Assembly (NCBI RefSeq): GCF_040054535.1
Contig: NC_090784.1
Span: 7,834,501-7,898,500, forward strand
From: Antennarius striatus
Taxonomy: Eukaryota; Chordata; Actinopteri; Lophiiformes; Antennariidae
DNA: 64,000 nt
Direction: 5' to 3'
A program made the position numbers and the translations under genes. Below, one piece after another: positions 36,145 to 50,706 of the stretch; position 1 is the stretch's first letter, and every line of letters starts with the position of its first letter. The notes beneath the pieces were generated by a model. That model saw nothing but the letters and a program-made list of their open reading frames with translations, was not told where the DNA came from and ran no database searches.

Positions 36145-36214
36145 TTAGTTTACATGCATCTACATAGTGTTTATAGGCCCGTAACACACACACACACACA
36201 CACGATGGGCCTGT

Positions 36215-36465
36215 GGGCATGCAGGTGCAGGGGAGGTGGAGTGGCGGGCAGCTCCTTTGTGGTGCGCCCTAATAAGCAACTTATAAAGGGGATGACGCCT
36301 TGCTCAAGGGCACCTCGGCAGTGCTCGGGAGGTGAGCTGACACTTCCCACTGTCAGCTCACACTCCGGATGTTTTTGGGTGAGACCGGGAATCGAACCGC
36401 CGATCTCGGAACATTGGACCATCCGCTCTACCGCCCACTCTACCACTGAGCCACTGCCGCCCCGG
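36215..36465 (-). mobile_element. tRNA-derived SINE, second type, inverted
   Basis: On the minus strand: GGCTCAGTGGTAGAGTGGGC (A box), GGTTCGATTCCCGGTCTCAC (B box), GTGTGAGCTGACAGTGGGAA, and AGCAAGGCGTCATCCCCTTT. Confidence 0.6.
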
Positions 36466-36479
36466 TGATGCTGGGGGGG

Positions 36480-37640
36480 CAGTGGATGTAATGGTGGTAA
36501 TGATGAGGAGAGACAAGATAGTAGCAAGGTGGAGAACATGGAGAGGGTATCCATCGATTATTGTTGACAATAATTATGTTTATTTAGGCACTCATGCAAA
36601 CAACATAACAGGTCACATTTTGTTCTATCTTATGAAGGGGATTGTGCAACAGACCGGGTTCAGGCACCTCCTACTCTAACCAAACAAACTCCTAAAAAAA
36701 AAAAAAATACAGTGCACGTTCTTCTCATGTTCATTGCACTGATTGGTCTCTGTTGCTTTGCTTTTCTATCCTGAGTGAAATAATTTTTACCACAGTCTCA
36801 TATAACAAAAAAGTATAATGCAATGGTAAGATACAATGTCGACGTATATAACTGCATTCAAAAAGAAACTGAAATGAAAATAAAAATGTGCATGAAGCAT
36901 AGCGCTGGACATGGCTGCTGAAAAGCAGGGTCTGGTCTAAAGTGCAAAAGTGAGCTGAGAACCAGAGTGAATGGCAGGACACTACGTAGACTTTTAATGT
37001 TAAATTGTGACCAAGGTTCAATACTGTGTTTTCATTTAATATGTTTATTAACACAAAATTAAAAGTTCAGAGGTGACAATAATAACTCCAAATGTTATTG
37101 GCCTTAAATTATTTTACTGCCTCGAAGACAGATAAGGTTTACAAATATTAAAATTGTGAAGCACAAAGAATCTGCAACCACATTCATATAATTGTGTGCA
37201 TTTGGTAGGAGAACAACTGGTATGTATCTTTATCTATGTGAAGTCATGAGAAAACTAAGGCATTTTAAGGACAAAATGTCAAAAGTCTTCAGTGATATTT
37301 GTTTATTTGACAAATTAAAAGTTTGACCTAAAACTGGAGCTGGGTTAACTATTAATAAAAGTTGGTAGGGGTCATCATTTAAAGGCAAATAATGCCTGTA
37401 CATTTATTTCAAAGAAGATCTACCGTGGAAGAGTTTAAGTTAGGAAATATAAATAGAAATGGAAAATTTTCCACTCTGGACCAGATACAATTCTTGATAT
37501 TAAACAAACATCAGTTTAGCAGGATTTGGCATTGCATTGCTAAAATCAAAAAGTTAAGCAATAGTGTGAACTACTTTCAATGAGACATTGTTGCAACAGG
37601 GGCAGTACAGAGAGTTAGCTGTGTAGATGTCTGGAAAAAC
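36480..37640. other. No gene seen
   Basis: Unassigned AT-rich sequence; frames up to 107 codons lack recognisable motifs. Confidence 0.45.
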
Positions 37641-37649
37641 AATTACATA

Positions 37650-37960
37650 TAATAGATAGACAGACAGGCAGACAGACAGACAGATACTTTATTAAACCTG
37701 AAGGAAATTCAGAGTAACATCTGCTCACAAAAAATACAAATAAATACACACAGCAGTGACTGACACAGACAAAAAGATGTTACATAATTAACATAATTCA
37801 TTACATAATTCATTACAACAACAACAACAACAACAACAGTACACATAACATAAAAATTAAGTATAAGAACATGGAAGAAGCATAATAAGACATAGAAGAA
37901 GCATAGGAATGAGAAAGACATAAGAATAAGTGGATGAACCGAATTATAGACTGACACCAA
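37650..37960 (-). mobile_element. LINE 3' tail fragment
   Basis: A (GACA)n/(GATA)n tract runs into ACTTTATTAAACCTGAAGGA, the reverse complement of the common fish LINE tail. A (CAA)n run at 37817-37838 lies within the presumed 3' UTR. Confidence 0.5.
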
Positions 37961-38218
37961 GGGCCCCAACAAAGTATTCCACAGTGCTAAGTTAGTGCTT
38001 AATTAGTTTTTTTTTTTAAAATATGTAAATTTGTCATACTTTATAGAGAAATTATTGAAATCATTGGCAACAGGAATGGTCTCTGTTTGAAAGTATCATT
38101 ATTAATAATATGCTGTTTGTATGATAATGTAATGGATAAAGAATAATACCCCCTTTGGGTTGTCTATAAACTGTCTATCCAGCGATGCTGGTGTCCTGGT
38201 GCCATTTCTATCTGCTTC

Positions 38219-38766
38219 TACACTGCCCGGCCAAAAAAAAAGTCACACACTCTAATATTTCGTGGGACTACCTGTAGCTTTGATTGCAGTGTGCATTTGC
38301 CGCGGCATTGTTTCGACAACCTCGTACAATGTCACAGCATTTATTTCTGTCCAGAATTGCATTAATTTTTGGCCGAGTTCTTCTATTGACGATAGGAGTC
38401 AAACCACTCTGCAAAGTCTTCTCCAGCACATCCCATAGACTTTGAATGGGGTTAAGTTCAGGACTGTGGGGGCCAATTGATGTGTCAAAATGATTCCTCA
38501 CGCTCCCTGGACCACTCTTTCACAATTAGAGTCCGATAAATTTTGGCATTGTTGTCCTGGAATATTATCGTGCCATCCAGGAGAAAAAATTCATTTATGG
38601 GATTGCCTCATCATTCAGTACATTCAGATACTCAGCTGACTTAATTTTTTGCTGAATAATATTGCTGAGCCTAGACTTGACCAACCAAAGCAACCCCTGA
38701 TCATAACACTGCAATTTGCTTATTAAAACCAAAACAGTGACTTTTTTGGGGGGGCCGGGCAGTGTA
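38219..38766 (-). mobile_element. Tc1/mariner-like DNA transposon remnant
   Basis: Inverted ends TACACTGCCCGGCC and GGCCGGGCAGTGTA at TA sites. The minus strand carries HSPELNPIQSLWDVLEKTLQ, the SPDLNPIE-LWD signature around the last catalytic residue of Tc1-type transposases, and a decayed block before it. The first two thirds of the transposase are gone. Confidence 0.75.
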
Positions 38767-38769
38767 TAT

Positions 38770-40004
38770 CTCCTTACACACCAAATGGGCAAATGGTCTG
38801 CATGCATTTGTCCTTGGTTGTTGGTAGTTGCCACCCCAAAAAACAGCTCCAACAATAATATCATTTTAAACACTGGGTATTTGTGATGGAACTTGCCTGT
38901 CTCCTCTTTGAGTGTGAACTCTGAGCTACCTTTGCCTCTATGACAAAACATTTTAGTAACAGTATTCTGTTTATCTCCTAGGAGTTGTCCTTTACAATGT
39001 GGAATCAATAAGAAATAGCTTGTTACCATGATCTTTCTCTCTACTTTTATCTTGTAACCACTTAAATTTCCTCTGAAGCAAGACCCAGGATGTAGAGGAA
39101 GTCCCATTTTAGAGTCTTCTGAGAATTCTCAAGTGGTCTGCTAGGTCTCTTATAGGCTCTATAGTCCACACTGAGTCTTGTTCTGTATGTGGGTCAATGG
39201 AAACCATTTTCTCCCTAAAATATTACTGATTAACATTGACCGACACAGCAGAGTCAGAACTCATACAGTGTCATCGGGCTTAAACTGGTCCTTTACTGCA
39301 GACTGATACATACATTACATCAGAGTGTCAATAAATGTCCGGTAAATGTGTATAGGAACAAAGTACATGGTAAGCAGTTTATCCCTGGTGAGACAAGTGG
39401 GACAATGAGAATTAGACATAAAGACAGGAAGGATATTGATGCAATATAGTCATACATTTACAGTCTTGTGGTTTAACATGTACATGGTACAGTTATGCCT
39501 TATATTGCTACTGCATGTCCATTAAAAAGCATAGCTTGTGACACAAGCTGGCCTAAAGCAGGTCTTGTGAGCTCTGGTACTTGACCTTCCAGCATCCAGT
39601 AATTGTGTAATTTTATTTTAGCACTAATGCTTCACTGTGAGTAGCCATGGTGGAACAAAAGTGTGGCTGTACACAAAAAAAGGGAAAGTGTGTGGGGCTA
39701 AATAAAGCACATACAATTTTAGAAACGCTAATAACATATTCAGAACACACACAGACACATGAATGCATGCACAGACATATTCTATCTATTGTCGCCATGC
39801 TATCTGAATTGATTGACAAATGTTCCATCCTATTTAATTATCATTTAGACATGTACTTTAGTGATTTTCATGTGCATACTGTACATCAACACATAAACAA
39901 AGGAGGGATATAAAACCTACAAATACACTTTCTTAAACAAATAAAATCAAAAGAGGCATGTCTAAACACACACTTAAAGGATACGTGCACGGATGCATAC
40001 AAGT
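38770..40004. other. No gene seen
   Basis: The 170-codon minus-strand frame (38595-39107) starts in unassigned DNA and runs out of frame through the Tc1-like remnant, so it is not a gene. Confidence 0.45.
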
Positions 40005-40235
40005 GTTGGGAATGAAGAAACACCTCCCTAGGGAGGCGCCCTGTAGGCATCCGCACCAGATACCCAAACCACTCTAAGCTGACTCCTTTCAACGCGAAGG
40101 AGCAGTGGCTCTAATCTGTGCCCCTCACGAACAGTAGTGTTTCTCACCCTATCTCTAAGGGAGACACCAGCTATCCGCCTGAGAAAGCCCATTTCCGCAG
40201 CTTGTATATGATCATATTCCCTGTGTAGTGTGGCC
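40005..40235 (-). mobile_element. LINE reverse-transcriptase end fragment
   Basis: The minus strand reads SLEWFGYLVRMPTGRLPREVF, preceded by text for a conserved segment with the CTCTAAGGGAGA motif. This is a common fish LINE 3' coding motif (WFGHV-RMP-GRLP). Only about 230 bases are visible. Confidence 0.5.
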
Positions 40236-41146
40236 TTGAGAGCACATAGTACTGTAGCTGAAGAAAATAAATGCTAGAAATAGTCTCTCCTTGTTTAATT
40301 TCCTTTTTTGGATTTTACTTCATGGTTGAAGTGTTTGAATGCCTATTTTGAACTTTTGTAGTTTTTTTAGAGTATTTTTTATTAAAGTGTTTTTAAAATA
40401 TGTTTTCCAGTCCCCTAATTTTGTCTGTATTTGGAGCTGGCATTTTCATCTGAGCCTGACAGAAACTTGCAATTTTAAAGAAGAAAAATGGACATAGGAA
40501 GACATAGGGGGGAAAAAAACCTCCCATCGTATCCCACCTTTATCTGTATCCACTGCAAACCTAAAAGGTTAATCATTGCTACATGCCCAAGCCCTTGTAC
40601 ATTAAAGCAATGCAAAAGAAAATCTGGGTCTGGATCGGCTTGGGTGGTGTTTGATGGGTTCTTCCCTGTGCCAGACTCTCCTCACATGAAAATTCATCCT
40701 ATGGTTTTGAAAGACACTGATAGAGAAAATAACTCTTCCTATTTCATGACAACCATAATGTCTTTGGCAGACCAATAAAAAAAAATACCCCAAAAAACAA
40801 AATATAACCAAATAAAAACACACCATGAAAGCACAGAGAAATTGTTTCAATATTTTTTTCTTTACCATTATGATCTATAATTCTTTGAAAAATAGTTATA
40901 ATGTAGTGATGTAGTTTAAAAACAACAACAACACTCACAGCAACAACAATAATATGAATAATATAAATAATGCTAAAAATAAAATGTTAATGTGATATTG
41001 ATGGTGATGATGATAATATTAATATAATAATCAAATCAACTTATTCATACAGCACTTTTCACATACCATGCAACGGAAAATGGTTTACAGAATTAGAGAC
41101 AGTAAACAATCAAAAAAGAAAAGTGATATTAACTATACATAGTGTA
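40236..41146. other. No gene seen
   Basis: AT-rich DNA with poly-A and (CAA)n patches. Confidence 0.45.
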
Positions 41147-41296
41147 TTCCTTCCTTCCTTCCTTCCTTCCGTCCGTCCGTCCGTCCGTACTTCCTTCCTT
41201 CCTTCCTTCCTTCCTTCCTTCCTTCCTTCCTTCCTTCCTTCCTTCCTTCCTTCCTTCCTTCCTTCCTTCATTCATTCATTCATTCATTCATTCATT
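41147..41296. repeat. (CTTC)n, (CGTC)n and (CATT)n array
   Basis: Mostly CTTC units with a CCGT block at 41169-41187 and an ATTC/CATT block from 41267. It adjoins an inverted SINE, whose tail may have seeded it. Confidence 0.9.
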
Positions 41297-41314
41297 TTGT
41301 GAACTGCTTATTCA

Positions 41315-41625
41315 AATTTGTAGGTGGAGCCTATCCCAGCTATTCCAGACTAATGGCCATGAAGCGGGGAGAAGGTCCGGACACGTTGCCAGCAGAACCG
41401 CGGAAGCAAACAACTGTTAACACACACTCATACCTAGGGGCAATTTGAAACCGACCAATTCACCTTAAGCGCATTTCTTTGGCGGTGGGAGGAAACCGAA
41501 GAACATGGAGAGAACCCACACAGACACAGGGAGAACATAAAAAATCTGTACAGAAAGGGCTCAAACCCAAAACCTTCTTGCTGTAAGATGACAGCGCTAC
41601 CCACTGCACCATCATGCCGCCCCTA
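41315..41625 (-). mobile_element. tRNA-headed SINE, inverted
   Basis: Starts (in reverse) with AGCGCTACCCACTGCACCAT near 41610 and ends at AGCCTATCCCAGCTATTCCA near 41335, next to a (CATT)n/(CTTC)n array. Confidence 0.6.
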
Positions 41626-41865
41626 GTAGCAATATTAGTGTAATCATTAGTTATAATATTACTACTAATGATAATGTTGTTTTTGTTGTTGATATTTACA
41701 CTATTTGCAATGTTTGTCGTATTTTACCAGATTTTCTGTTCATGTCTGGCTCTGTCATTCTCTCCATCTTCTCTTCACAATTCCTTTCTTGCTCACTCCC
41801 TCCATCCATCCCTCCCTTTCTCTCTCTCTGTTCTTGTGCTGCTGATTAGTGCCTCCGTTTTAATA

Positions 41866-42131
41866 TACAGACAGTGCCCAACTTACAATAAGTTCTGAGA
41901 GGCTGTTCATTAGCTGAATTTTTAGTAAGTCTTTATATATTAACTTTCAATCTGTAATTGTAAGAATGAACTCGGCGAGACAAGGCAGATGAGTTTTGGA
42001 GGTGTGCGTATTGAGTGTGCTGCCCAGCAGGGGTTGTGGCAGAAAAGGGAACTACAGATATAATGACGTACAAATAATTCTGCTCGTGAAAAACCTCTCA
42101 GAACCAATTTTGTTCATAAGTTTAGCAGTGT
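41866..42131. mobile_element. Possible inverted-repeat DNA element
   Basis: ACAGACAGTGCCCAACTTAC...GTTCTGAGAGG near the left is mirrored by CCTCTCAGAACCAATTTTG...AGTGTCC on the right, about 75% matching arms. There is no coding content. Confidence 0.4.
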
Positions 42132-42210
42132 CCACGTCATGGTTCACGTCATGGTGTTGACTGTTCTTGACTTTCTTTTGGCCTCCTTTAGGTTTCCTGT
42201 AGCTATCATG

Positions 42211-43342
<1,132 letters not shown>

Positions 43343-43555
43343 TATAACTATAAGTATAAGTATATGCATATGCATATCACCTATGTTGCCCACCAGTATG
43401 TCAACCCCCCTCAAACAAGCTCCAAGCTTCCTATTTATCATAGTTTTGGACTGTGCATTAAGCCAAAGACGTAAAAGGTCATCATGACACCCTAAAACAT
43501 CACTCCTTAGATTTTACCGTTGATATAGTGTTGTTATCAGATAAAATAGTTCAGG

Positions 43556-44150
43556 TTCGGCAATCTTTTAAAGAGTATGATGAGGCATCAACGCTAAGAA
43601 GACCAAATACATAGTCTGAAACAGTGAGGACCCTGAACCACTGAAAACCTTGAAGATACAATGCTACAATGACTTCACATATTTTGGATCCTGGGTAGAT
43701 AATGACAACCAAGTGAGAAAAGCTCAAGCATTGCAGGTCCTCAATAAGAGAAACATGGAATTCCAAAATATCAAAGACAACCAAGATGTGATTCTTTGTA
43801 GTTGCCATAGAATCGATCATGCTGTATGGATGTGAAAGTTGGACTGTAATCCCTTAGCTAGAAAAATCACTAAATGGTTCATATACCAGAATGCTGAGGA
43901 GAGTGTTTGACATCTAGTGGTTGTCACACACTCCTAATAAGGACTTGTGTGGTGAATTATCTCCAATGGAGAACACAGTGACTGCATGAAGAATGCACCT
44001 GGGTGATCATTTTCATAACCACTCCAAACTGAGTGCCTATCAACTAGTACTCTGGAAACTGACACATTGTCACAGGCCAAAGCTGGACTATACTGATGTA
44101 CTTAGACAGGATGTTGGCAATGTCACAACCAAATCAACTTGAAAGATTAA
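43556..44150 (+). mobile_element. Decayed LINE reverse-transcriptase C-terminal fragment
   Basis: Broken frames carry KIQCYNDFTYFGSWVDND, then text resembling NVIPVILYGCESWT and a following segment. These are typical of the region after the palm in non-LTR reverse transcriptases. It is heavily interrupted and the family is uncertain. Confidence 0.5.
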
Positions 44151-44248
44151 TAATGGATAGAATACTCCAAGGAAAATGTGGTTGTTTGCATCCGGGTAAC
44201 CAGATCAGTTAGTAAATATATACTAACAGATCGTTGCGTCAGGCAGTA

Positions 44249-44475
44249 TGGAGGCACAGTGGGCAGCTCTGTTGCCTCACAGCAAGAAGGTTTCGGATCT
44301 GTTTTTTTACTTTGTAGTTTGCATGCTTTTCCTGTGTCTGTGTGGGTTCTCTTTCGGTTCTAAGGGCTTCCTCCCACATCCAAAAACATGCAGCTTAGGT
44401 GAACTGGTTACACTAAATTGTCCGTACATGTGAGCATGAGTAGGTTTTGTCTTTCGTGAAACAGGATGGATGAAT
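44249..44475 (+). mobile_element. tRNA-headed SINE
   Basis: GGAGGCACAGTGGGCAGCTC head, CACAGCAAGAAGG, CTCCCACATCCAAAAACATG and a GGATGGATGAATG tail. Confidence 0.55.
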
Positions 44476-44926
44476 GCTTTCTAGTTAACTCAAGTACAGC
44501 TGCAATGACATTATGTTCCTCTTTGAGTCTGAAGGTTTGATAATCTTTATATTTTGACATTTTTTAAGGTTACTGCAGGGTCTATTTCATCTACAGAGTT
44601 TGCCAAAAACAAATAATTTACGTGCTGCAACGACGTGCTTTTGCATGACACTAGGACTTACCAGGCATCTGAAATCACTATAGAACCAAATAACAGCATC
44701 AATCGTTAGATTTATCTATCACTGATAGCAACCTTGGCTATAGATTTATGAACAGGCACCATTTTCTTTCAGCTTACTCGTGCACTATTGCTGTTGCAGT
44801 GCCACAATTACGTGCAAGTCTAGGTAGTATCCCAACTTGCGTCTGTAAATTGCGCAATATTCCATTCTCCACAAACTAAATGCCTGCAGGAGTAAACAAG
44901 ACCTAATATGTCTGAGGAAAGATTCT

Positions 44927-45058
<132 letters not shown>

Positions 45059-45689
45059 GAGTGGAAGGAAATGAGTATGCTGGCTCATTTTTCCCCTCCC
45101 TGTGTGGTTAGAAGCGTGCATGGACAGAGAGGATTTACAGGAATCATGCGTGGGGTGAGGCAACAACTCTGCAACAAGCCACAATCATCTGGCAAGAAAA
45201 AGAGAAGGGATGTGTGTCTGTATGTGGATTACTCAGAGCTGTTACACCTGCACATTATTATATGGTCTACACAAATTCATAAAGACAATTGTTAGATACA
45301 GCAGTTACAGTGGAAGTCATTTACCATGTTCTTACCAATAACCTATCTATAATCAATTTGTCACAGATCAAATCAGACCAGAGTTTTGGATCCAAAGACA
45401 ACCTCCTGGCCAATTGTACTATTTTCTCCCCTGTCAATTCATTTCATTTTATAGATTTTCATGAAGGTTGATGGGTATAAAAAGGGTAAAAAAAAAAAAA
45501 AGGTTTGGGGTTTTACAGAGGCACATATTAGTCCAAACAGTGAAAAACTGTATAGTTAGATTGAGTGTTTATTTTCTGGGCTTCAGGGTAATTTTCTGCC
45601 TTGGGAAGTGGATTCACCCATGCATGCAGATGTGATTTGCTGGTGTTACCTTGTAAACAAACAAAACACAGAACAAATTATTTTTACAA

Positions 45690-45765
45690 CCTAACAAGAA
45701 TATTTCCACAACTAATTTCCCTGATGGACCCTCCTGAAGGGATGAATAAAGTCCTACTCTACTCT
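45690..45765 (+). mobile_element. LINE 3' tail fragment
   Basis: AATTTCCCTGATGGACCCTC and GGGATGAATAAAGTCCTACT repeat the tail seen in reverse at 1236-1300. Confidence 0.5.
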
Positions 45766-46119
45766 CTATTTTACATGTCTGTGGGCATGTCACCAAAGCA
45801 TGCATGAGGTGTGCATGTGCTGTATGAGAACATGCATGTCTGCTCATCTTTGTGTCCTTATCTGTATTTTAAAGTGTGCATATGTGCGTGTCTATTTGTT
45901 TGCCTATTGATCCTGTCTGTGTGTCAGCCTTTTCCAGTCTATGATTGATTTCCCTCATCTTATATCTCTTGCTTAAGAAAATCATGACTGATGACCCCAA
46001 GGTGAAGCGTGAGGTGATTATATACATGACAATATACTGTAAATTTGAAAGGGCATATTGCTCATCTTATAGGACTTGTTGCCGTACTTTTCTTTAGATT
46101 TTTATGAAGAAAAAAAAAG

Positions 46120-49100
46120 TATTTGTAACAACAACACTTCTCCTTTCGCTTTTCTCTTCAGGGGTCACCACAGCGAATCAGTTGCCTCCATCTATCCCTG
46201 TCTTCAGCACCCTCTCCTCTCACACCAACTACCTTCTTGTCCTTTTTCACTACATTAACCTCCTCTTTGGTCTTCCTCTAGGCCTCCTGCCTGGCAGTTC
46301 AAAACTCAGCATCCTTCAACCAATATATTCACTATTTCTCATCTGGACATGTCCAAACCATCTCAGTCTGGCCTCTCTGATTCCAAAACCTCTAACATGT
46401 GCTGTCCCTCTGATGTACTCATTCCTGATCCTATCCATTCTGGTCACTCCCAAAAAGAACCTCAGCATCTTCATCTCTGCTACCTCCAGCTCTGTCTCCT
46501 GTCTTTTCCTCAGTGACACTGTCTCTAGACCAAACAACATCACTGGTCTCACCACAGTTTTGTACACCTTTCCTTTCATTTTAGCTGAAACTCTTCTATC
46601 ACACATCACACCTGACACTTTTCTCCAACCATTCCATCCTACTTGTACACACTTCTTCACTTCTTTTCCACACTCTCCATTGCTCTGGACTGTTGTCCCT
46701 AAGTATTTAAAATCCTCCACCTTCTTGATCTCTTCTCCCTGTAACCTCACTCTTCCACTGGGGTCCCTCTCATTCGCACACATGTACTCTGTATTACTTC
46801 GGCTAACCGTCATCCCTGTCTTTCCAGGACAAACCTCCACCTCTCTAGCTTCTCCTCCACCTGCTCCCTGCTATCACTACAGATCACAATGTCATCTGCA
46901 ACCATCATAGTCCATGGGGATTCTTGTCTAACTTCATCTGTCAGCCTGTCCATCACCATAGCGAACAAGAAGGGGCTCAGAGCTGATCCATGATGCAGTC
47001 CCACCGCCACCTTGAACTCCTGTCACACCTACAGCACACCTCACCACTGTCTTACAGTCCTCATGCATGTCCTGCACCGCTCAACCTACTTCTCTGCCAC
47101 TCCAGATTTCCTCATACAATACCACAGTTCCTCTCTGGACACCCTGTCATAAGCTTTTACCAGATCTACAAAAACACAATGCAGCTCCCTCTGGCCTTCT
47201 CTGTACTTCTCCATCAACATCCTCAAAGAAAATACTGCATCTGTAGTACTCTTTTTTGGCAAGAAACCATACTGCTGCTAAAAAAAGCTCACTTCTGCCC
47301 TTAGTCTAGCTTCAACTACTCTTTCCCATAACTTCATTGTATGGCTCATCAGCTTTATTCCTCTGTAGTTGCCACAGCTCTGCACATCTCCCTTCTTCTT
47401 AAAAATGGGCACCAGCACACTTCTCCTCCATTCCTCAGGTATCTTCTCACTATCTAAGATCCTGTTGAACAACCCAGTCAGAAGCTTTACTGCCACTTCT
47501 CCTAGGCACTTCCAAACCTCCACAGGTATATCATCAGGACCGACTGCCTTTCCACTCTTTATCCTGTTCAATGCCCTCCTCACGTAATCCTGACTAATCT
47601 TTGCTACTTCCTGGTCCACAACAGCCACCTCTTTGCCACAACTTTGTTCTCTGTCATTTTCCTCGTTCATTATCTCTTCAAAGTACTCTTTCCATCTTCC
47701 CATCACACTACTGGCACCTGTCATTACACATCCCTATCCTTAATCACCCTAACCTGCTACACATCCTTCCCATCTCCGTCTCTCTGTCTTGTCAACCTGT
47801 ATAGATGAGTCTCTCCCACCTTACTGTCCAACCTAGCATACAAGTCATCATAAGCCCCTTGTTTGGCCTTTGGTACCTCTACTTTCCCCTTACACGGCAT
47901 GTCCCTGTACTCCTGTCTACTCTCCTTAGTCCTCTCAGTGCCCTACTTCTTCTTAGCTAACCTTAGAAGAAGTTAGCTAAGAAGGGTCCTTATCTACTTT
48001 CCTTTGAGATGAAGCACCAAGTACTCTCTTACCTGTCTCCCTGATCACATTAGCTGTCGTTGTCCAGTCATCTGGAAGCACCTCCTGACCACCCAGAGCC
48101 TGTCTTAACTCCTACCAAAAACTCATGCAACACTCTTCCTTTTTCAGCTTCCATCATTTCATCCTCTGCTCTGCCTTTGTCCTCTTCCTCACCACCAGAG
48201 TCATCCTACACACCACCATTCTATGTTGTTTGGCTACACTCTCGCCTACCATTACTTTGCAGTCACTGATCTCCATCAGATTACACTGTCTACACAAGAT
48301 GTAGTCTACCTGTGTGCTTCTACCTCCACTCTTATAGGTCACCCTATGTTCCTGCCTCTTCTGGAAGAAAGTATTCACTATAGCCATTTCCATCCTTTTT
48401 GCAAAGTCAACCATCATCTGTCCTTCTGCATTCCTCTCCTGGATTCCAAACCTGCACATTACCTCCTCATCACCTCTGTTTCCTGCACCAAAATATCCAT
48501 TGAAGTCTTGCACCAATGACAACTCTCTCACTTCTTGGTATGCTCTGCATCACTTCATCAAAGTCCAACCAGAATTTCTCCTTCTCCTCCAGCTCACATC
48601 CTACCTGTGGAGCATACCCACTAATAACATTGAACATCACCCCTTTGATTTCTAGCTTCAGACTCATCACTCTATCTGACACTCATTTTAGCTCCAGGAC
48701 ATTCCTAACAAACTCCTCCTTCAAGATAACTTCGACTCCATTTCTTTTCCTATCTACACCATGATAGAATAGCTTGAAGCCTGCTCCAAAACTTGCTGGC
48801 CTTGCTACCTTCTCACCTGGTCTCTTGGACACATAGTATGTCTACCTTCCTCCTCTGCATCATGTCAACCAACTCTCTACCTTTTCCTGTCATAGTTCCA
48901 ACATTCAAAGTCCCTTCTCTCAGTCCTATACTCTTGGCATTTCTCTTCTCTCTCTCCATAGGAACACACTCTCCTCCTCTCTTTCTTCGACCAACAGTAG
49001 TCCAATTTCCACTGGCACCCCTCTGTATTTATTCGGGCTAGGGACCGCCACAATAAGACACTGGCTTGTGTCCTCTTGTGGATACATTGGATGCCCTTCC

Positions 49101-49170
49101 TGTCACAACCCTGTTTATTTTTCCGGGCTTGGGACCGGCACCATAAGACACTGGCTTGTCCCCTCTTGCA
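46120..49170 (-). mobile_element. RTE-like non-LTR retrotransposon, nearly full length, decayed
   Basis: About 3 kb on the minus strand. In element order (from high to low coordinate) it has a 5' region with a doubled segment (49020-49170); an AP-type endonuclease with MSLKLEIKGVMFNVISGYAP and VIGA-D-FNG-like text (about 48820-48150); and a reverse transcriptase with KAVGPDDIPVEVWK, VLVPIFKKKGDVQSCGNYRG and the palm motif ADD in MMVADDIVICSD (47724-46810). A C-terminal part with DFKYLGTTVQSNG and RLRWFGHVQ follows (46840-46316). The 3' end, near 46130, carries the GATTCGCTGTGG...GACCCCTGAAGAG motif. Several frame changes and stops interrupt it. The same family occurs at 8398-8560, 9080-10695 and 57780-58200. 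The assignment to the RTE/Expander group is by recollection of the endonuclease and 3' end. Confidence 0.8.
49020..49165 (-). repeat. Doubled 5' segment of the RTE-like LINE
   Basis: Two copies of a segment of about 70 bases carrying GGGACCG-CAC-ATAAGACACTGGCTTGT, offset by about 93 bases, at the 5' end of the minus-strand LINE. One related segment is seen at the start of the copy at 9090. Confidence 0.6.
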
Positions 49171-49421
49171 GCCACATTATTTGTAACAACAACACGAGAA
49201 TGCTGAAATTTCTCCTTCACCAACACATGACCAACACATCACACTGCTCCTTGCATCTCTGCACTGGTTCTCCTACATCTGGGTCTGATTGTAGACAAGG
49301 CTAATAGTTAGAAGAGCACTTGGCAGTAGTATAAAAAAAACATTACTCACACCTACTGAGAGGTCTTTGTCTTTTAAAGCAGGTTAAGAGTTTAACAACA
49401 GCATTTGTATGGACAAGTTCT

Positions 49422-49541
<120 letters not shown>

Positions 49542-50175
49542 GTGTTTGTGTGTTTATACGTTTTGCCCATTTTAATATACTGTATTTATATAATGCATCG
49601 GCTCTTGTACATTCTTATTAGTTGCATCACTCCACTTGTGTTGCCATTGTGTTGCCACATTATGTACAACAGAGTTTGACCCTGTGCATGAAATGAGTTG
49701 TACAAATAAACTTTGACTTGACCTGACTCCTGTCACCTTCTGATCTCCTAACATTGGAACATGAACAAACTTGTGTTTGATCTCTGGTACTGCTGTTGTT
49801 TCTTTCTATTGTCATCAGTGCAACTTCAAAGATGTTACAGTTATACAGAACATAAAATGCAATAAAATGCAAAATATTACCTCAAGTACAGCAAAGACTG
49901 TTGAAAAGTATTTATAACTAACAGCAGCTCTCCTAAATAGCAACATGTTCACATTTGGTCCACTTCAATACCCTTCAGCATTTGTAGAGTCCGGTAAGGA
50001 CCAATGCTTCAGATGAATTGTCTTTGAATGGCTACTATTGAATGCTGATAATTTATGAATAGTCAATATAATAATCAAGGTTTGCTGCTTTGATTGAATC
50101 TTGATATGAAGGCTTGGGCCTAAAACTAATCCTGAGGGAGTGGATAAATGTCTGTTGTATGAATTCTGTTGTATG

Positions 50176-50706
50176 TACAGTATTTTCCGCACTATAAGGT
50201 TCACCTAAAAGCCTTTAATTTTCTCAAAAACCAACAGTACGCCTTATAATCCAGTGTGCCTTATATGTGGAAAAAAAGCTTTAAATTAGGACATTAATTA
50301 AAAATGAGTTCTCAGCTCTCAACTGTAACCTCAACCCCCACGCTGTTGCCTACCTGGTCAGCAGCCCAGACAGAATACACAAATCTAAGCTGTGCCCAAC
50401 CCCCCCCCACAACCCCCCCACACACACACAGTTACCTGCTGTTTCTGGTGTCAACCACATTTTTGAATCAATTGCAGCATGCCGGGCACCTTTGGCTAGC
50501 AGTGACTTGGCTCTTGAAATTTGAGAAAAGGCTGCGGAGTTGTGAATGCAATCCCTTTGTGGATGCATAATGCAACCACAGACACTACAGTAGTTTTTTA
50601 TTCTATGCACCTAATAATGCTGTGCGCCCTATTCGGTTGAAAATAGGCCGTTCATTGAAGGTGTGCCTTATATTTCAGTGCACCTTAAAGTAAATTAAGT
50701 ACTGTA
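50176..50706. mobile_element. TA-flanked MITE, copy 2 (longer)
   Basis: Starts TACAGTATTTTCCGCACTAT and ends ...AAGTACTGTA. It shares CCTAAAAGCCTTTAATTTTC and GCCTTATAATCCAGTG with copy 1 but has about 300 bases of extra interior sequence. Its right end is more worn. Confidence 0.65.

Noticed and set aside
38595-39107. 170-codon minus-strand frame
   Set aside because: Crosses the boundary of the Tc1-like remnant and is out of frame with its transposase; no domain seen.
46104-46910. 268-codon plus-strand frame
   Set aside because: Antisense shadow of the minus-strand LINE reverse transcriptase; the frames at 48223-49041 and 57775-58350 are likewise antisense to LINE copies.
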